Origin: Galactobacter caseinivorans | Lineage (GTDB): Bacteria > Actinomycetota > Actinomycetes > Actinomycetales > Micrococcaceae | Length of the DNA: 64,000 bases | Direction of reading: 5' to 3' | Assembly: GCF_003640665.1 (NCBI RefSeq) | Contig: NZ_QQXL01000009.1 | Location: 62,001 to 126,000, forward strand | Shown here: piece by piece, positions 45,055 through 52,399 of the stretch | Layout: each line of letters opens with the position of its first letter | How positions within the stretch are numbered: position 1 is the first letter of the stretch | Notes under the pieces: generated by a model | Databases searched by the model: none | Told to the model about the DNA's origin: nothing | Seen by the model: the letters and a program-made list of their open reading frames with translations, nothing else | Made by a program: the position numbers and the translations under genes

Positions 45055-45912
45055 ATGTTCAGCATCGGAGAGTTCGCATCGATTGGCAGGGTGTCCGTCA
45101 GGATGCTGCGCCACTACGACGAGATAGGCCTGCTTGCCCCGGCCCGAGTGGATCCTCACACCGGATACCGCTCCTACCAGGGCAGCCAGTTTGCCGTTCT
45201 TGGACGCATTCTTGCGTTCAAGGACCTGGGATTCCGACTCGATGAGGTGACGCGGATGGTGCACGGCGGCGTTGATGAGCGCGCCCTGCACCAGTTGCTC
45301 GCCGCACGACGCTCGGAGTTGGCACATCAGCTTGACCTCGACGCAGCCCGGCTACGCCGGCTCGACGCGCGCCTTCGTCACTTAGAAGGAGAACCACTCA
45401 TGTCCACCATCGCTACCGACCTCAAGCCCCTGCCCGCCGCGCGCGTGGCCCAAGCGAGCGCCGTCGCCCAGGGTTTTGGGCCAGAGAACATCACGCCGAT
45501 CATCGGGCCGCTGTTCGGCCGCCTGGCCGGAGCGCTCGACGACGCTGGGGTCAGTTTTGGGCCCGAATCCCTCGCCATGTATGAAGCGATCGAATCCGGT
45601 GCAGGGGAGGAGGTGCGCGCGTACGCCGCCTTCCCCGTGGGGAAGCACGTTGGTGAGGGCGAGGGTTTCTCCATCGCCGAGGTGCCGGCGGTGCCGCTAG
45701 CCGCCACCACCGTGCACTACGGATCCATGGACACTATCGGCGAGTCATGGGAGGCGCTGCACGCCTGGATCGAGGAGAACGGCTACGAGCTGGCCGGTGT
45801 GTGCCGCGAGCTGTATGTGGTCTCCGAGCCGGAGGAACAACAGAACTGGGTGACGGAGTTGCAGCAGCCCGTGGCCAAGGCCCAAGGGTCACGCGGCCCG
45901 AACGGCGCGTGA
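45055..45912 (+). CDS. MerR family regulator with GyrI-like effector domain
   Basis: 285 residues. The N-terminal winged helix is MFSIGEFASIGRVSVRMLRH, YDEIGLLAPARVDPHTGYRS, followed by a coiled dimerisation helix (LHQLLAARRSELAHQLDLDA, ARLRRLDARLRHLEGEP). The C-terminal 150 residues form a GyrI-like (SOUL/BmrR-type) ligand-binding domain with VSFGPESLAMYE and LAATTVHYGSMDTIGESWEA. Such regulators sense lipophilic drugs. GGAGA precedes ATG 45055. No transporter gene is transcribed with it, so only autoregulation is visible. Confidence 0.9.
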   Translation: MFSIGEFASIGRVSVRMLRHYDEIGLLAPARVDPHTGYRSYQGSQFAVLGRILAFKDLGFRLDEVTRMVHGGVDERALHQLLAARRSELAHQLDLDAARLRRLDARLRHLEGEPLMSTIATDLKPLPAARVAQASAVAQGFGPENITPIIGPLFGRLAGALDDAGVSFGPESLAMYEAIESGAGEEVRAYAAFPVGKHVGEGEGFSIAEVPAVPLAATTVHYGSMDTIGESWEALHAWIEENGYELAGVCRELYVVSEPEEQQNWVTELQQPVAKAQGSRGPNGA

Positions 45913-45927
45913 CAGCCTGATTCCAGA

Positions 45928-45970
45928 CAAGGAGGGGCCGGGCACCATCATGGCGCCCGGCCCCTCCTTG
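45928..45970. terminator. Bidirectional terminator between merR-like gene and ltrA
   Basis: A perfect 16-bp stem, CAAGGAGGGGCCGGGC with its complement, loop 11 nt, exactly between the convergent stops at 45912 and 45983. Confidence 0.85.
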
Positions 45971-45982
45971 CGCTGAAGAGTG

Positions 45983-47206
45983 TTAGTTGAACTGACCCAG
46001 CGTGGCCTCGTCGGCCAGCCCGGAGCCCGCGCGTGAGCCCACCTCCACCGCCACCACGGAGAGGATGGCGCCAACGGCCACTGCCGTGACGGACCAGACG
46101 CCCGGGACCACAACGGCGGCGGCCATGACGGCCACGCCGAGCAGGAAGAAGCCGCTTCCGACTCCGCTGAGAGACTTGCGCAGCGTGAGCCACCAGACGG
46201 CCAGGAAGAACACGGCCACCGGGACGCTGAGGGTGGCCGCCCCCACGATCTCGTTGAGGTGAGCCTCCCCACCGATGTAGTCGATGGCGACCTCGATGCC
46301 GGCAGAGAACGCTCCGGCGGCCGCGAAGATGAAGTAGTGGAAGTAGCCAAAGGTCACCGACGAGCGGATTCCGTCGATGTGCTCGTGGTGCTCGCGGGCA
46401 AAGTAGACCCACCACATGCCCGCGGCGATCAACAGGCCGGACCCGGAGATGATCAGCAGGTCGTTGAGGTGATGGCCGGTCTCGATCGCATCCACCACGG
46501 CGTTGGTGGAGGCCAGGATGGACTCGCCCAGCAGGATGAGCGTGAACAGGCCGTAGCGCTCGGTGATGTGGTGCGCATTCCACGGCGTGGTCTTTTTGCT
46601 CTCTGCAAACAGCGGCACCGAAATCTCGATCAATGCCAAGACGATAAAGGCAATGACACCCAGCGACTTGGGCACAAAGAGGTATCCAACCCACATCACC
46701 TGGATGATCACAATGCCGATCGCGTAGCGATAGGCGGTGGGCCGGTACTCCGGGTTGTTCGCCGCTGCGCGCAGCCACTGGCCCACCAGGGCCAGGCGCA
46801 TGATGATGTAGCCAATCACGCCGAGGGAGAAGTCGCCCTCTTCCATGGCCCGTGAAGCGCCGGCGGCAAGGATCAGCACACCACCCATCTGCAGGACCGT
46901 CAAGACCCGGTACAGCCAGTCATCTGTCCCGAAGGAGGTGGCGAACCAGGTGAAGTTCATCCACGCCCACCAGATCGCGAAGAAGATCATGAGGTAGCCC
47001 ACGACCCCCTCTGCGGCGTGGCCATGCGTCTCCATGTGGTGCAGCTGGGCGGAGGAGAAGGCCACAGCGACCACAAAGACCAGGTCAAAGAACAGCTCAA
47101 GCGGGCTGGCTGCGCGGTGGGGTTCGTTGGGGTCCCGGGGCTTCATCCGGGAGAGCCCAAAGCGGGGCAGGACGGAGGCGGCCGGCTGGTGATGATCAGT
47201 AGGCAT
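45983..47206 (-). CDS. ltrA: Low temperature requirement protein A (LtrA) family membrane protein
   Basis: 407 residues, about eleven membrane segments. The family hallmark SPLELFFDLVFVVAVAFSSA is near residue 33. IWWAWMNFTWFATSFGTDDW, ITERYGLFTLILLGESILAS and GMWWVYFAREHHEHIDG are further LtrA motifs. ltrA was named from cold-sensitive Listeria mutants; biochemical function is unknown. ATG 47206 is chosen as the first Met ahead of the domain; the frame remains open far upstream without similarity. It is divergent from the AraC-type gene. Confidence 0.88.
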   Translation of the reverse strand: MPTDHHQPAASVLPRFGLSRMKPRDPNEPHRAASPLELFFDLVFVVAVAFSSAQLHHMETHGHAAEGVVGYLMIFFAIWWAWMNFTWFATSFGTDDWLYRVLTVLQMGGVLILAAGASRAMEEGDFSLGVIGYIIMRLALVGQWLRAAANNPEYRPTAYRYAIGIVIIQVMWVGYLFVPKSLGVIAFIVLALIEISVPLFAESKKTTPWNAHHITERYGLFTLILLGESILASTNAVVDAIETGHHLNDLLIISGSGLLIAAGMWWVYFAREHHEHIDGIRSSVTFGYFHYFIFAAAGAFSAGIEVAIDYIGGEAHLNEIVGAATLSVPVAVFFLAVWWLTLRKSLSGVGSGFFLLGVAVMAAAVVVPGVWSVTAVAVGAILSVVAVEVGSRAGSGLADEATLGQFN

Positions 47207-47455
47207 AGCGGAGTTCGATTCTGTGAAGACGAGTGGCGGTGAGCGATGTCCCGGGGAAGCCCGGGGAAGAGTATGCCACGCGCTGGCTCGGCCAGTCGGG
47301 GATCCGCGCGGGGGTTGCGTTAGTCCGGTGCTGGCTGCGGCATTGGCTGAGCTCGCAACGGTGGCCCACCTCGCGGCAGCGCCCACCCACCCCCAAACAC
47401 TTCCCGTTCTCGCCCACGGCGGAATAGCTCGCGCGCCACCGCCGTTGAAGCCTGC

Positions 47456-48334
47456 ATGAGTGCCACGGAAGACGCCGCCCTGGAACGCCTGCTTGCGGAC
47501 TTTGAGTGGCGGGTCGATTCGTCGGTGCGCCATCAGGTCTCTGCCAGCCGGCCATTTGTGGTGACGCCCGGCTCCACGACCCTGGTGTACGTCCTCAGCG
47601 GCGCGCTGCACCCGGGCTCCTCCGCCGCCCAGCCCCGCACGGAGGCGCCGTTGATCCCGGGGGACCTCTCGCTCTTCTCCGGCCGCTCGCCGGCCACTCT
47701 GCTGGGTGAAGGCACCGAGGAGAGCACTGTGGTGGTCACCAAGCTGCGGCCGGCCCCGGGTGCTGAGGGCATCGCCGACGCGCTCCCGGAGGTGCTGACC
47801 CTGCGTGGGCTCCCGGCCGAGGAGCCCGCCATCGCCGCACTCGCTGCCTCCATGGCACCGCCCCAGGCATGCAGCATGTCGCGGGTGGGGGACGCGACGG
47901 TCTGCGCCCGCATCGTCACCACCATCGTGACCGTCGCGTTGCGCTCGTGGACGCAGCACGGGTGCGCTCCCGTCGGATGGCTGGCCGGGGCCAGGGACCC
48001 GCAGCTGGGGCGTGTGCTCGAGGCCATCCGCAGCGATCCCGGGCGCCAGTGGACGGTGGGCCAACTCGCCGCGATCGGCGCCATGTCTCGCACGGTCTTT
48101 GCCGAGCGATTCCGCGAGCTCATGGGGACCTCGCCGGCCAGCTACGTCACCTCGGTGCGCATGGCGGCGGCCAAAAACCTTCTGGCGCCGCAGGGCCCCA
48201 CGATCGCGGAGACGGCGCACCTGCTTGGCTACGAATCCGAGGGCGGATTCAGCCGAGCGTTCCGCCGCCACGCCGGGATCTCACCGTCCACCTGGCGTCG
48301 CGATCGCGACCGCAGCCCAGAACTGGTCGGCTAA
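47456..48334 (+). CDS. AraC family transcriptional regulator (cupin_6 type)
   Basis: 292 residues. An N-terminal cupin-like sensor (TPGSTTLVYVLSGALHPGSS, GDLSLFSGRSPATLLGEG) is followed by two AraC helix-turn-helices: WTVGQLAAIGAMSRTVFAER and PTIAETAHLLGYESEGGFSR, the latter followed by AFRRHAGISPSTWRR. The adjacent convergent gene encodes a DHA1-type MFS exporter, and in many genomes this AraC type regulates such exporters; here the genes are convergent so control is speculative. ATG 47456. Confidence 0.9.
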   Translation: MSATEDAALERLLADFEWRVDSSVRHQVSASRPFVVTPGSTTLVYVLSGALHPGSSAAQPRTEAPLIPGDLSLFSGRSPATLLGEGTEESTVVVTKLRPAPGAEGIADALPEVLTLRGLPAEEPAIAALAASMAPPQACSMSRVGDATVCARIVTTIVTVALRSWTQHGCAPVGWLAGARDPQLGRVLEAIRSDPGRQWTVGQLAAIGAMSRTVFAERFRELMGTSPASYVTSVRMAAAKNLLAPQGPTIAETAHLLGYESEGGFSRAFRRHAGISPSTWRRDRDRSPELVG

Positions 48335-48345
48335 GCGGGCCCGGC

Positions 48346-48395
48346 CACGCGGCGTCGGGCACAGGGTTGAAAGGCCCAGCGCCCGACGCCGCGTG
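48346..48395. terminator. Bidirectional terminator made of two inverted dispersed 15-mers
   Basis: CACGCGGCGTCGGGC (48346-48360) and GCCCGACGCCGCGTG (48381-48395) form a perfect 15-bp stem with a 20-nt loop between the convergent stops of the AraC and MFS genes. Single copies of this word recur through the window. Confidence 0.8.
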
Positions 48396-48409
48396 CGCAC
48401 CGCCCGCTG

Positions 48410-49663
48410 TCAGCGTTGCGTTGAGCGGGCGGCCGCGCCAAAGAGCACCGAACCGGCCGCGAGGATCACGCCGGCCGCCAGGAACGTGGGCACCACTCCG
48501 GCGGCGTCCACGACCAGGCCGCCCAGCGCCGCACCCAGCATGATCGCGAGCTGGAAGCCGGTGACCACCAGGCCGCCTCCGGACTCCAGGCGGTCTGGGG
48601 CTGTGCGACCAATCCAGGTGTTGATGACCACCAGCCAGGCGCCAAATCCGGCGCCCCAGAGCAGTACGGCGATCGCGACGGCGGCCAGGGAGCCGGGCAG
48701 GAGCGCGACCGCAAAGACGCCGAGGGCGATGAGCCCGGGAACGCCGTATGCCATGGCGATCAGGTGCCTGTCCACGAGGCGTCCCACGATGATGTTTCCG
48801 GCAAATCCGCCCACCCCGTACAGAACCAGCAACAGCGCCAAGGAGGTGGGCGTGATGCCGTCCACGCGTTCAAGGGCCAGGCGCATGAACGTGTATGCGG
48901 CGATTTGGCCCAGCACCGTGAGGACGTGGCCCAGCAGGCCAAGGCGAATGCCGGGGCGGCGCAGGGTGTCGATCAGCTGCCGCAGGCCGGTGCCGGGGGT
49001 AGCAGGCACGGGCGGAAGGACCAGGCGCAACAGGAGCGCGGCAAGGACAGAGAGCACCGCGGCGCCCACGAAGATCACGCGCCAATCGGCGAACGTGCTG
49101 ATGACCACCGCGATGGGGACGCCGGCCACCGTGGCCACGGAGGTGCCAAGGGTGACCCTGGACATAGCTCTGCCCAGGCGGTCCGGGCTCGCGAGCGAGG
49201 ACGCCACCGCCATGGACATGGCCCAGAATCCGCTCAGCGCAGCCCCGAGCAGCACCCTGGCCGCCAGCACCAACCAGAGATTCGGGGCCAGCGCCACCCC
49301 AAGATTGGAGACCGCGGCGACCAGCGCCAGGATCACCAGGAGCTTGCGCCGGTCCATGCGGGGGACCAGCGCGGCGACCGTGGGCGCCACAAGGAAGCCA
49401 ACAAACGCGGTGACCGTGACGGTCTGGCCCGCCTGGCCCGGCGTGACGCCCAGGGACTGCGCCATGGGAGTCAGGATGCCGCTGGGGATGAACTCCGCGA
49501 CCACCAGGACAAAGCTGGTGAGCATCATGACGGCCAGGCCCAGGGGGTTCATGTGGCTGGCCGGCGCGGGTGGGGACTGCGGCGGGTGGTGGCCGGCGGC
49601 GTGCTTGGTGGGAGGCGCCTCGGCGGCCAAGGGGTTGGCTTGCGGGGGATTCGGTGAGGTCAT
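48410..49663 (-). CDS. MFS exporter, DHA1 drug/nucleoside type
   Basis: 417 residues, 12 membrane segments. A Pro/His-rich N-terminal tail of about 38 residues precedes LGLAVMMLTSFVLVVAEFIP, a first-helix motif of AraJ/NepI-like DHA1 exporters. TVTVTAFVGFLVAPTVAALV and LVPRMDRRKLLVILALVAAV (loop 2-3) follow; helix 4-5 reads VLLGAALSGFWAMSMAVASS. ATG 49663 is the first Met of the family; the open frame extends to 49825 without similarity. Substrate unknown; NepI exports purine ribonucleosides. Confidence 0.85.
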   Translation of the reverse strand: MTSPNPPQANPLAAEAPPTKHAAGHHPPQSPPAPASHMNPLGLAVMMLTSFVLVVAEFIPSGILTPMAQSLGVTPGQAGQTVTVTAFVGFLVAPTVAALVPRMDRRKLLVILALVAAVSNLGVALAPNLWLVLAARVLLGAALSGFWAMSMAVASSLASPDRLGRAMSRVTLGTSVATVAGVPIAVVISTFADWRVIFVGAAVLSVLAALLLRLVLPPVPATPGTGLRQLIDTLRRPGIRLGLLGHVLTVLGQIAAYTFMRLALERVDGITPTSLALLLVLYGVGGFAGNIIVGRLVDRHLIAMAYGVPGLIALGVFAVALLPGSLAAVAIAVLLWGAGFGAWLVVINTWIGRTAPDRLESGGGLVVTGFQLAIMLGAALGGLVVDAAGVVPTFLAAGVILAAGSVLFGAAARSTQR

Positions 49664-49908
49664 GACTCCAGTCTGGTCTGTTCCGCCCCGCCGGACTCGA
49701 CGGTGCGTCCGGATGATCGCACCGTTCGTCCGGGGTCCGGGGCCCGGGGCCCGCTTGCCACGGTCCGCTTGCCCCCGGCCCACCCCTGCGCTGTGTTCGG
49801 TCCCTGCTGCCACTTGATACGACATTTGCCGTCTTGGAAGACGGCGAATGTCGTATCAGGTGGCATTTGCGCGGGCCCGCCCGGTGGAAGCCAACGTTGA
49901 CCGGGGGC
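49664..49908. other. Gap between divergent MFS genes
   Basis: The 452 bp between the two MFS genes hold no protein gene other than the short leader peptide. The first 140 bp are GC-rich with a GGGGTCCGGGGCCCGGGG run. The long palindrome at 49809-49864 and the attenuator region from 49909 are listed separately. Confidence 0.6.
49809..49864. repeat. 27-bp near-perfect palindrome with 2-nt loop
   Basis: Bases 49809-49835 pair with 49838-49864 in a 27-bp stem broken only by two G-T pairs, loop GG. Its core GATACGACATT is more AT-rich than the surroundings. It could be a terminator, a cruciform site or a mobile-element remnant. Confidence 0.85.
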
Positions 49909-50115
49909 TAGGGTGAAGGGGTGAGTTCACCCGAAGCATCCAGAGCCGAGCTACCGGCGCGCCGGTAGCTCACCCCCTCTTCGCCCGGCCTGCTGAGGCC
50001 AGGCGATGCCTTCGGCGACCCCGTGGCGGATGCACGTCCCCACCGTGGATGGCGAGCGTGAGCACCGTGGTGCCGGTCCCTCTCCGACCGACACTTCTCT
50101 TGCAAGGACTCACCC
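49909..50115 (+). promoter_or_regulatory. Leader and putative translational attenuator of the Cmx-like gene
   Basis: TAGGGT (49909-49914) is followed after 6 nt by GTG 49921, a leaderless start of a 15-residue leader peptide. GGGGTGAG at the leader start (49918-49925) can pair with CTCACCCC (49969-49976), or its overlapping GGGTGAGTTC (49919-49928) can pair with GGACTCACCC (50106-50115), which includes the GGA of the AAGGA ribosome binding site of the MFS gene. A 24-bp palindrome (49948-49971) overlaps the end of the leader frame. Chloramphenicol resistance genes such as cat and cmlA are known to use leader-peptide attenuation; this case is inference from pairing. Confidence 0.55.
49921..49968 (+). 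CDS. Putative leader peptide of the Cmx-like exporter gene
   Basis: GTG 49921 to TAG 49966-49968 encodes VSSPEASRAELPARR. The start is placed 6 nt after TAGGGT, the same arrangement as the leaderless genes of this window. Its last codons lie in the palindrome GAGCTACCGG/CCGGTAGCTC. Translation has not been shown; the call rests on promoter position and RNA pairing. Confidence 0.45.
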   Translation: MSSPEASRAELPARR

Positions 50116-51324
50116 ATGCCCCCTGTCATTTTCCTGCTCGCCGTTGCGGTGTTTGCCCAAGGAACCTCAGAATTTATGCTCGCCGGATTGCTTCCGGCCA
50201 TCGCCGCCGACCTCGGCATCGGCATACCCCAAGCCGGACTCCTGACCTCCGCCTTTGCCGTCGGCATGGTGGTGGGGGCCCCGCTCATGGCCGCCATCAG
50301 CCGCAGGTGGTCACCGCGGCTGGCGCTGTCCGGCTTCCTGGTCATCTTCATCCTGATGCACGTGCTCGGGGCGCTCACGGACGAGTTTGCCGTGCTGCTC
50401 ATCTCCCGGATTGTCGCTGCGCTCACCAACGCCGGATTCCTGGCCGTCACCCTCTCCACCGTGTCGGCGCTGGTTCCTCAAGATCGGACGGCGCGAGCGC
50501 TCGCCGTCATCCTGGGCGGAACCACGCTTGCCCTGATCGCTGGCGTGCCCGGGGGAGCGGTGCTCGGCTCCCTCTTCGGATGGCGGTCCGCCCTGTGGGC
50601 CGTCGCCATCATCTCGGTTCCGGCGCTCATCGCGGTGGTGATCGCGACGCCCCGGGCGGCTGGGAGTGGAAGCCCAGTTGCGAGTGGGAGTGCCGCGGCG
50701 CCTGGGAGAGCCGAGGCGAGCGGCACGCAGGCTGTGCGGCTCACCGCCGAACTCGCAGTGCTGCGCCGCGGAACGCTCCTGTTCCCCCTCGGACTAGGTG
50801 CCCTCGTCAACGGGGCAACTTTCTGCGCCTTCACCTATGTGGCACCCGTGGTGACGGAGGCGGCCCAGCTGCCCACCGGCGTCGTGCCCCTGATTTTGGC
50901 GATCTTCGGGGTGGGCTCCTTTGCCGGGGTGTGGGCGGCCGGGCGGTTCGGTGATCTGCATTCCGAGCGCATTCTGGTGTTCGGGGGAATGGCATTGTTC
51001 CTGGGGTGGTGCGCATTCTTCGCCGGCGCGCACCTTCCCGCGGTGGTGTTTTCGCTCGCCTTGGTGCAGGGCGCGCTCTCCTTCGCGGTGGGCAGCACCC
51101 TGATCGCCACGTCCATCCGCGCTGCCGCGAGCGCCCCGACCATGTCCGGATCGTTCGCGACCGCGTCGCTGAACATCGGCGCGGCGGCCGGCCCGGTCCT
51201 GGGTGGGCTGGCGTACGCGAGCGCGGCCGGGGCCCTTGGGCCGCTGGCGGTCAGCGCCGCGCTGGTGGGCTTGGCCGCGTTGGTCTTCGCGCTGGGCCGC
51301 GGACGTGGTCCTGGCCGCCCCTGA
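50116..51324 (+). CDS. cmx: Cmx/CmrA-type chloramphenicol efflux MFS transporter
   Basis: 402 residues, 12 membrane segments. LLAVAVFAQGTSEFMLAGLL, TSAFAVGMVVGAPLMAAISR, RRWSPRLALSGFLVIFILMH, VLGALTDEFAVLLISRIVAA and NAGFLAVTLSTVSALVP match the actinobacterial chloramphenicol exporters (Cmx of Corynebacterium, CmlR of Streptomyces) closely by eye. The central loop (about residues 182-204) carries a Gly/Ser/Ala insertion, GSGSPVASGSAAAPGR, encoded by repeats. AAGGA precedes ATG 50116 by 7 nt. Upstream lies a possible attenuator. Chloramphenicol as substrate is inference; many such genes are intrinsic and of unknown drug range. Confidence 0.85.
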   Translation: MPPVIFLLAVAVFAQGTSEFMLAGLLPAIAADLGIGIPQAGLLTSAFAVGMVVGAPLMAAISRRWSPRLALSGFLVIFILMHVLGALTDEFAVLLISRIVAALTNAGFLAVTLSTVSALVPQDRTARALAVILGGTTLALIAGVPGGAVLGSLFGWRSALWAVAIISVPALIAVVIATPRAAGSGSPVASGSAAAPGRAEASGTQAVRLTAELAVLRRGTLLFPLGLGALVNGATFCAFTYVAPVVTEAAQLPTGVVPLILAIFGVGSFAGVWAAGRFGDLHSERILVFGGMALFLGWCAFFAGAHLPAVVFSLALVQGALSFAVGSTLIATSIRAAASAPTMSGSFATASLNIGAAAGPVLGGLAYASAAGALGPLAVSAALVGLAALVFALGRGRGPGRP

Positions 51325-51385
51325 CTCTGCCCGGCGCACCGCGTCAGCCCGCTCCTAAAGTGACCGCGCGGCTTTGCCGTCTCCC

Positions 51386-51425
51386 GGCGCGCTGTGCCGT
51401 GGCTACTGACACGGCACAGTGCGCC
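51386..51425. repeat. Palindromic element related to the 8749-9208 array
   Basis: GGCGCGCTGTGCCGTG (51386-51401) pairs with CACGGCACAGTGCGCC (51410-51425) with one G-T, and the stem extends by CCC/GGG. A CACACCTTGGG tail resembles the AAACCTTGGG following the copies near 9 kb. It is the only distant copy of that palindrome. Confidence 0.7.
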
Positions 51426-51462
51426 GGGTCAGTGCACACCTTGGGAAGGGCCGGGCCCACAC

Positions 51463-51505
51463 ACGAACGCCCCACCTGCGGGCCTGCGGCGGGTGGGGCG
51501 TTCGT
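51463..51505. terminator. Bidirectional terminator between cmx-like gene and purU
   Basis: A perfect 14-bp stem, ACGAACGCCCCACC with GGTGGGGCGTTCGT, with a GC-rich 15-nt loop, between the convergent stops at 51324 and 51537. Confidence 0.8.
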
Positions 51506-51536
51506 TGGTACGGCGGAACGCCGCGAGGTGGGTCAA

Positions 51537-52388
51537 CTAGTCAAAAACGACGGTCCGGTGCCCGTCCAGCAGCACCCGGCGCTCCGCGTGCCAGCGCACG
51601 GCCCGCGCTAGCGTCTGTGCCTCCACGGTGCGCCCGCGCTCCACCAACTGCTCCGGCGTCCTGTCATGCCGCACGCGCGTCACGTCTTGGTCGATGATGG
51701 GCCCCTCATCCAGATCCGCGGTCACATAATGCGCCGTGGCCCCAATCAGCTTCACGCCGCGCTCGTGCGCCTGGTGGTACGGGCGCGCGCCCTTAAAGGA
51801 CGGCAGGAACGAGTGGTGAATGTTGATGGCGCGCCCGGCCAGGGCGCGGCACAGGTCATCGGAGAGGATCTGCATGTAGCGGGCCAGGACCACCAGTTCG
51901 ACGTCGTGTTCCTCCACCAGCGCCAGGATCCGTTCCTCTGCGGCGGCCTTGGTCCCGGGCCCCACGGGCAGGTGCTCAAAGGGCACCTCGTGGAATTGGG
52001 CTAGCGGGCGCAGCACCTCGTGGTTGGACACGATCACGGGGATATCGATGGGCAGCGAGCCAGTGCGCCGTTGGAAGAGCAGCTCATTCACGGCGTGCTC
52101 GGCAGTGGAACACAGAATGAGCGTGCGCAGCGGCGCCGCGTTCGCGTGCACCTCCAGGCGCATGTCGAAGGCCTCGCGCACTGGCTGCAGGCGCTCCTGC
52201 AGCGGTCCAAGGCCGGAGGGGGTCTCCACCTCCACGCGCAGGAAAAAGGTGCCGGTTTCCGGGCTGCCAAATTGCTGCGACTCAACGATGTTGCTCCCCG
52301 CGGCCAGCAGCGCGCCGGTGATCGCGTGCACAATCCCGGGGCGGTCCGGACAGGCCAGGGTGATGATGTAGCGCGGAAGGTTGCTCAC
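51537..52388 (-). CDS. purU: Formyltetrahydrofolate deformylase
   Basis: 283 residues, typical length. It hydrolyses 10-formyl-THF to THF and formate, balancing the one-carbon pool. An N-terminal ACT domain (RYIITLACPDRPGIVHAITG, SNIVESQQFG) is followed by a PurN-like formyltransferase domain with ARYMQILSDDLCRALAGRAI, NIHHSFLPSFKGARPYHQA and HYVTADLDEGPIIDQDV (catalytic Asn, His, Asp). GTG 52388 begins at the conserved N-terminus; GGAGG is too close (1 nt), while TAAGGT lies 8 nt upstream, so a leaderless start is possible. It lies 11 bp after the flavoprotein gene on the same strand. Confidence 0.94.
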   Translation of the reverse strand: MSNLPRYIITLACPDRPGIVHAITGALLAAGSNIVESQQFGSPETGTFFLRVEVETPSGLGPLQERLQPVREAFDMRLEVHANAAPLRTLILCSTAEHAVNELLFQRRTGSLPIDIPVIVSNHEVLRPLAQFHEVPFEHLPVGPGTKAAAEERILALVEEHDVELVVLARYMQILSDDLCRALAGRAINIHHSFLPSFKGARPYHQAHERGVKLIGATAHYVTADLDEGPIIDQDVTRVRHDRTPEQLVERGRTVEAQTLARAVRWHAERRVLLDGHRTVVFD

Positions 52389-52399
52389 CCTCCGGAACC

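Noticed and set aside
47207-48271. Long N-terminal extension of the LtrA frame
   Set aside because: It covers the AraC gene in antisense and shows no similarity; LtrA homology starts after 47206.
48012-49817. 601-codon open frame on the plus strand
   Set aside because: It crosses the end of the AraC gene and runs antisense to the MFS exporter; translation is Arg/Thr/Ser-rich nonsense.
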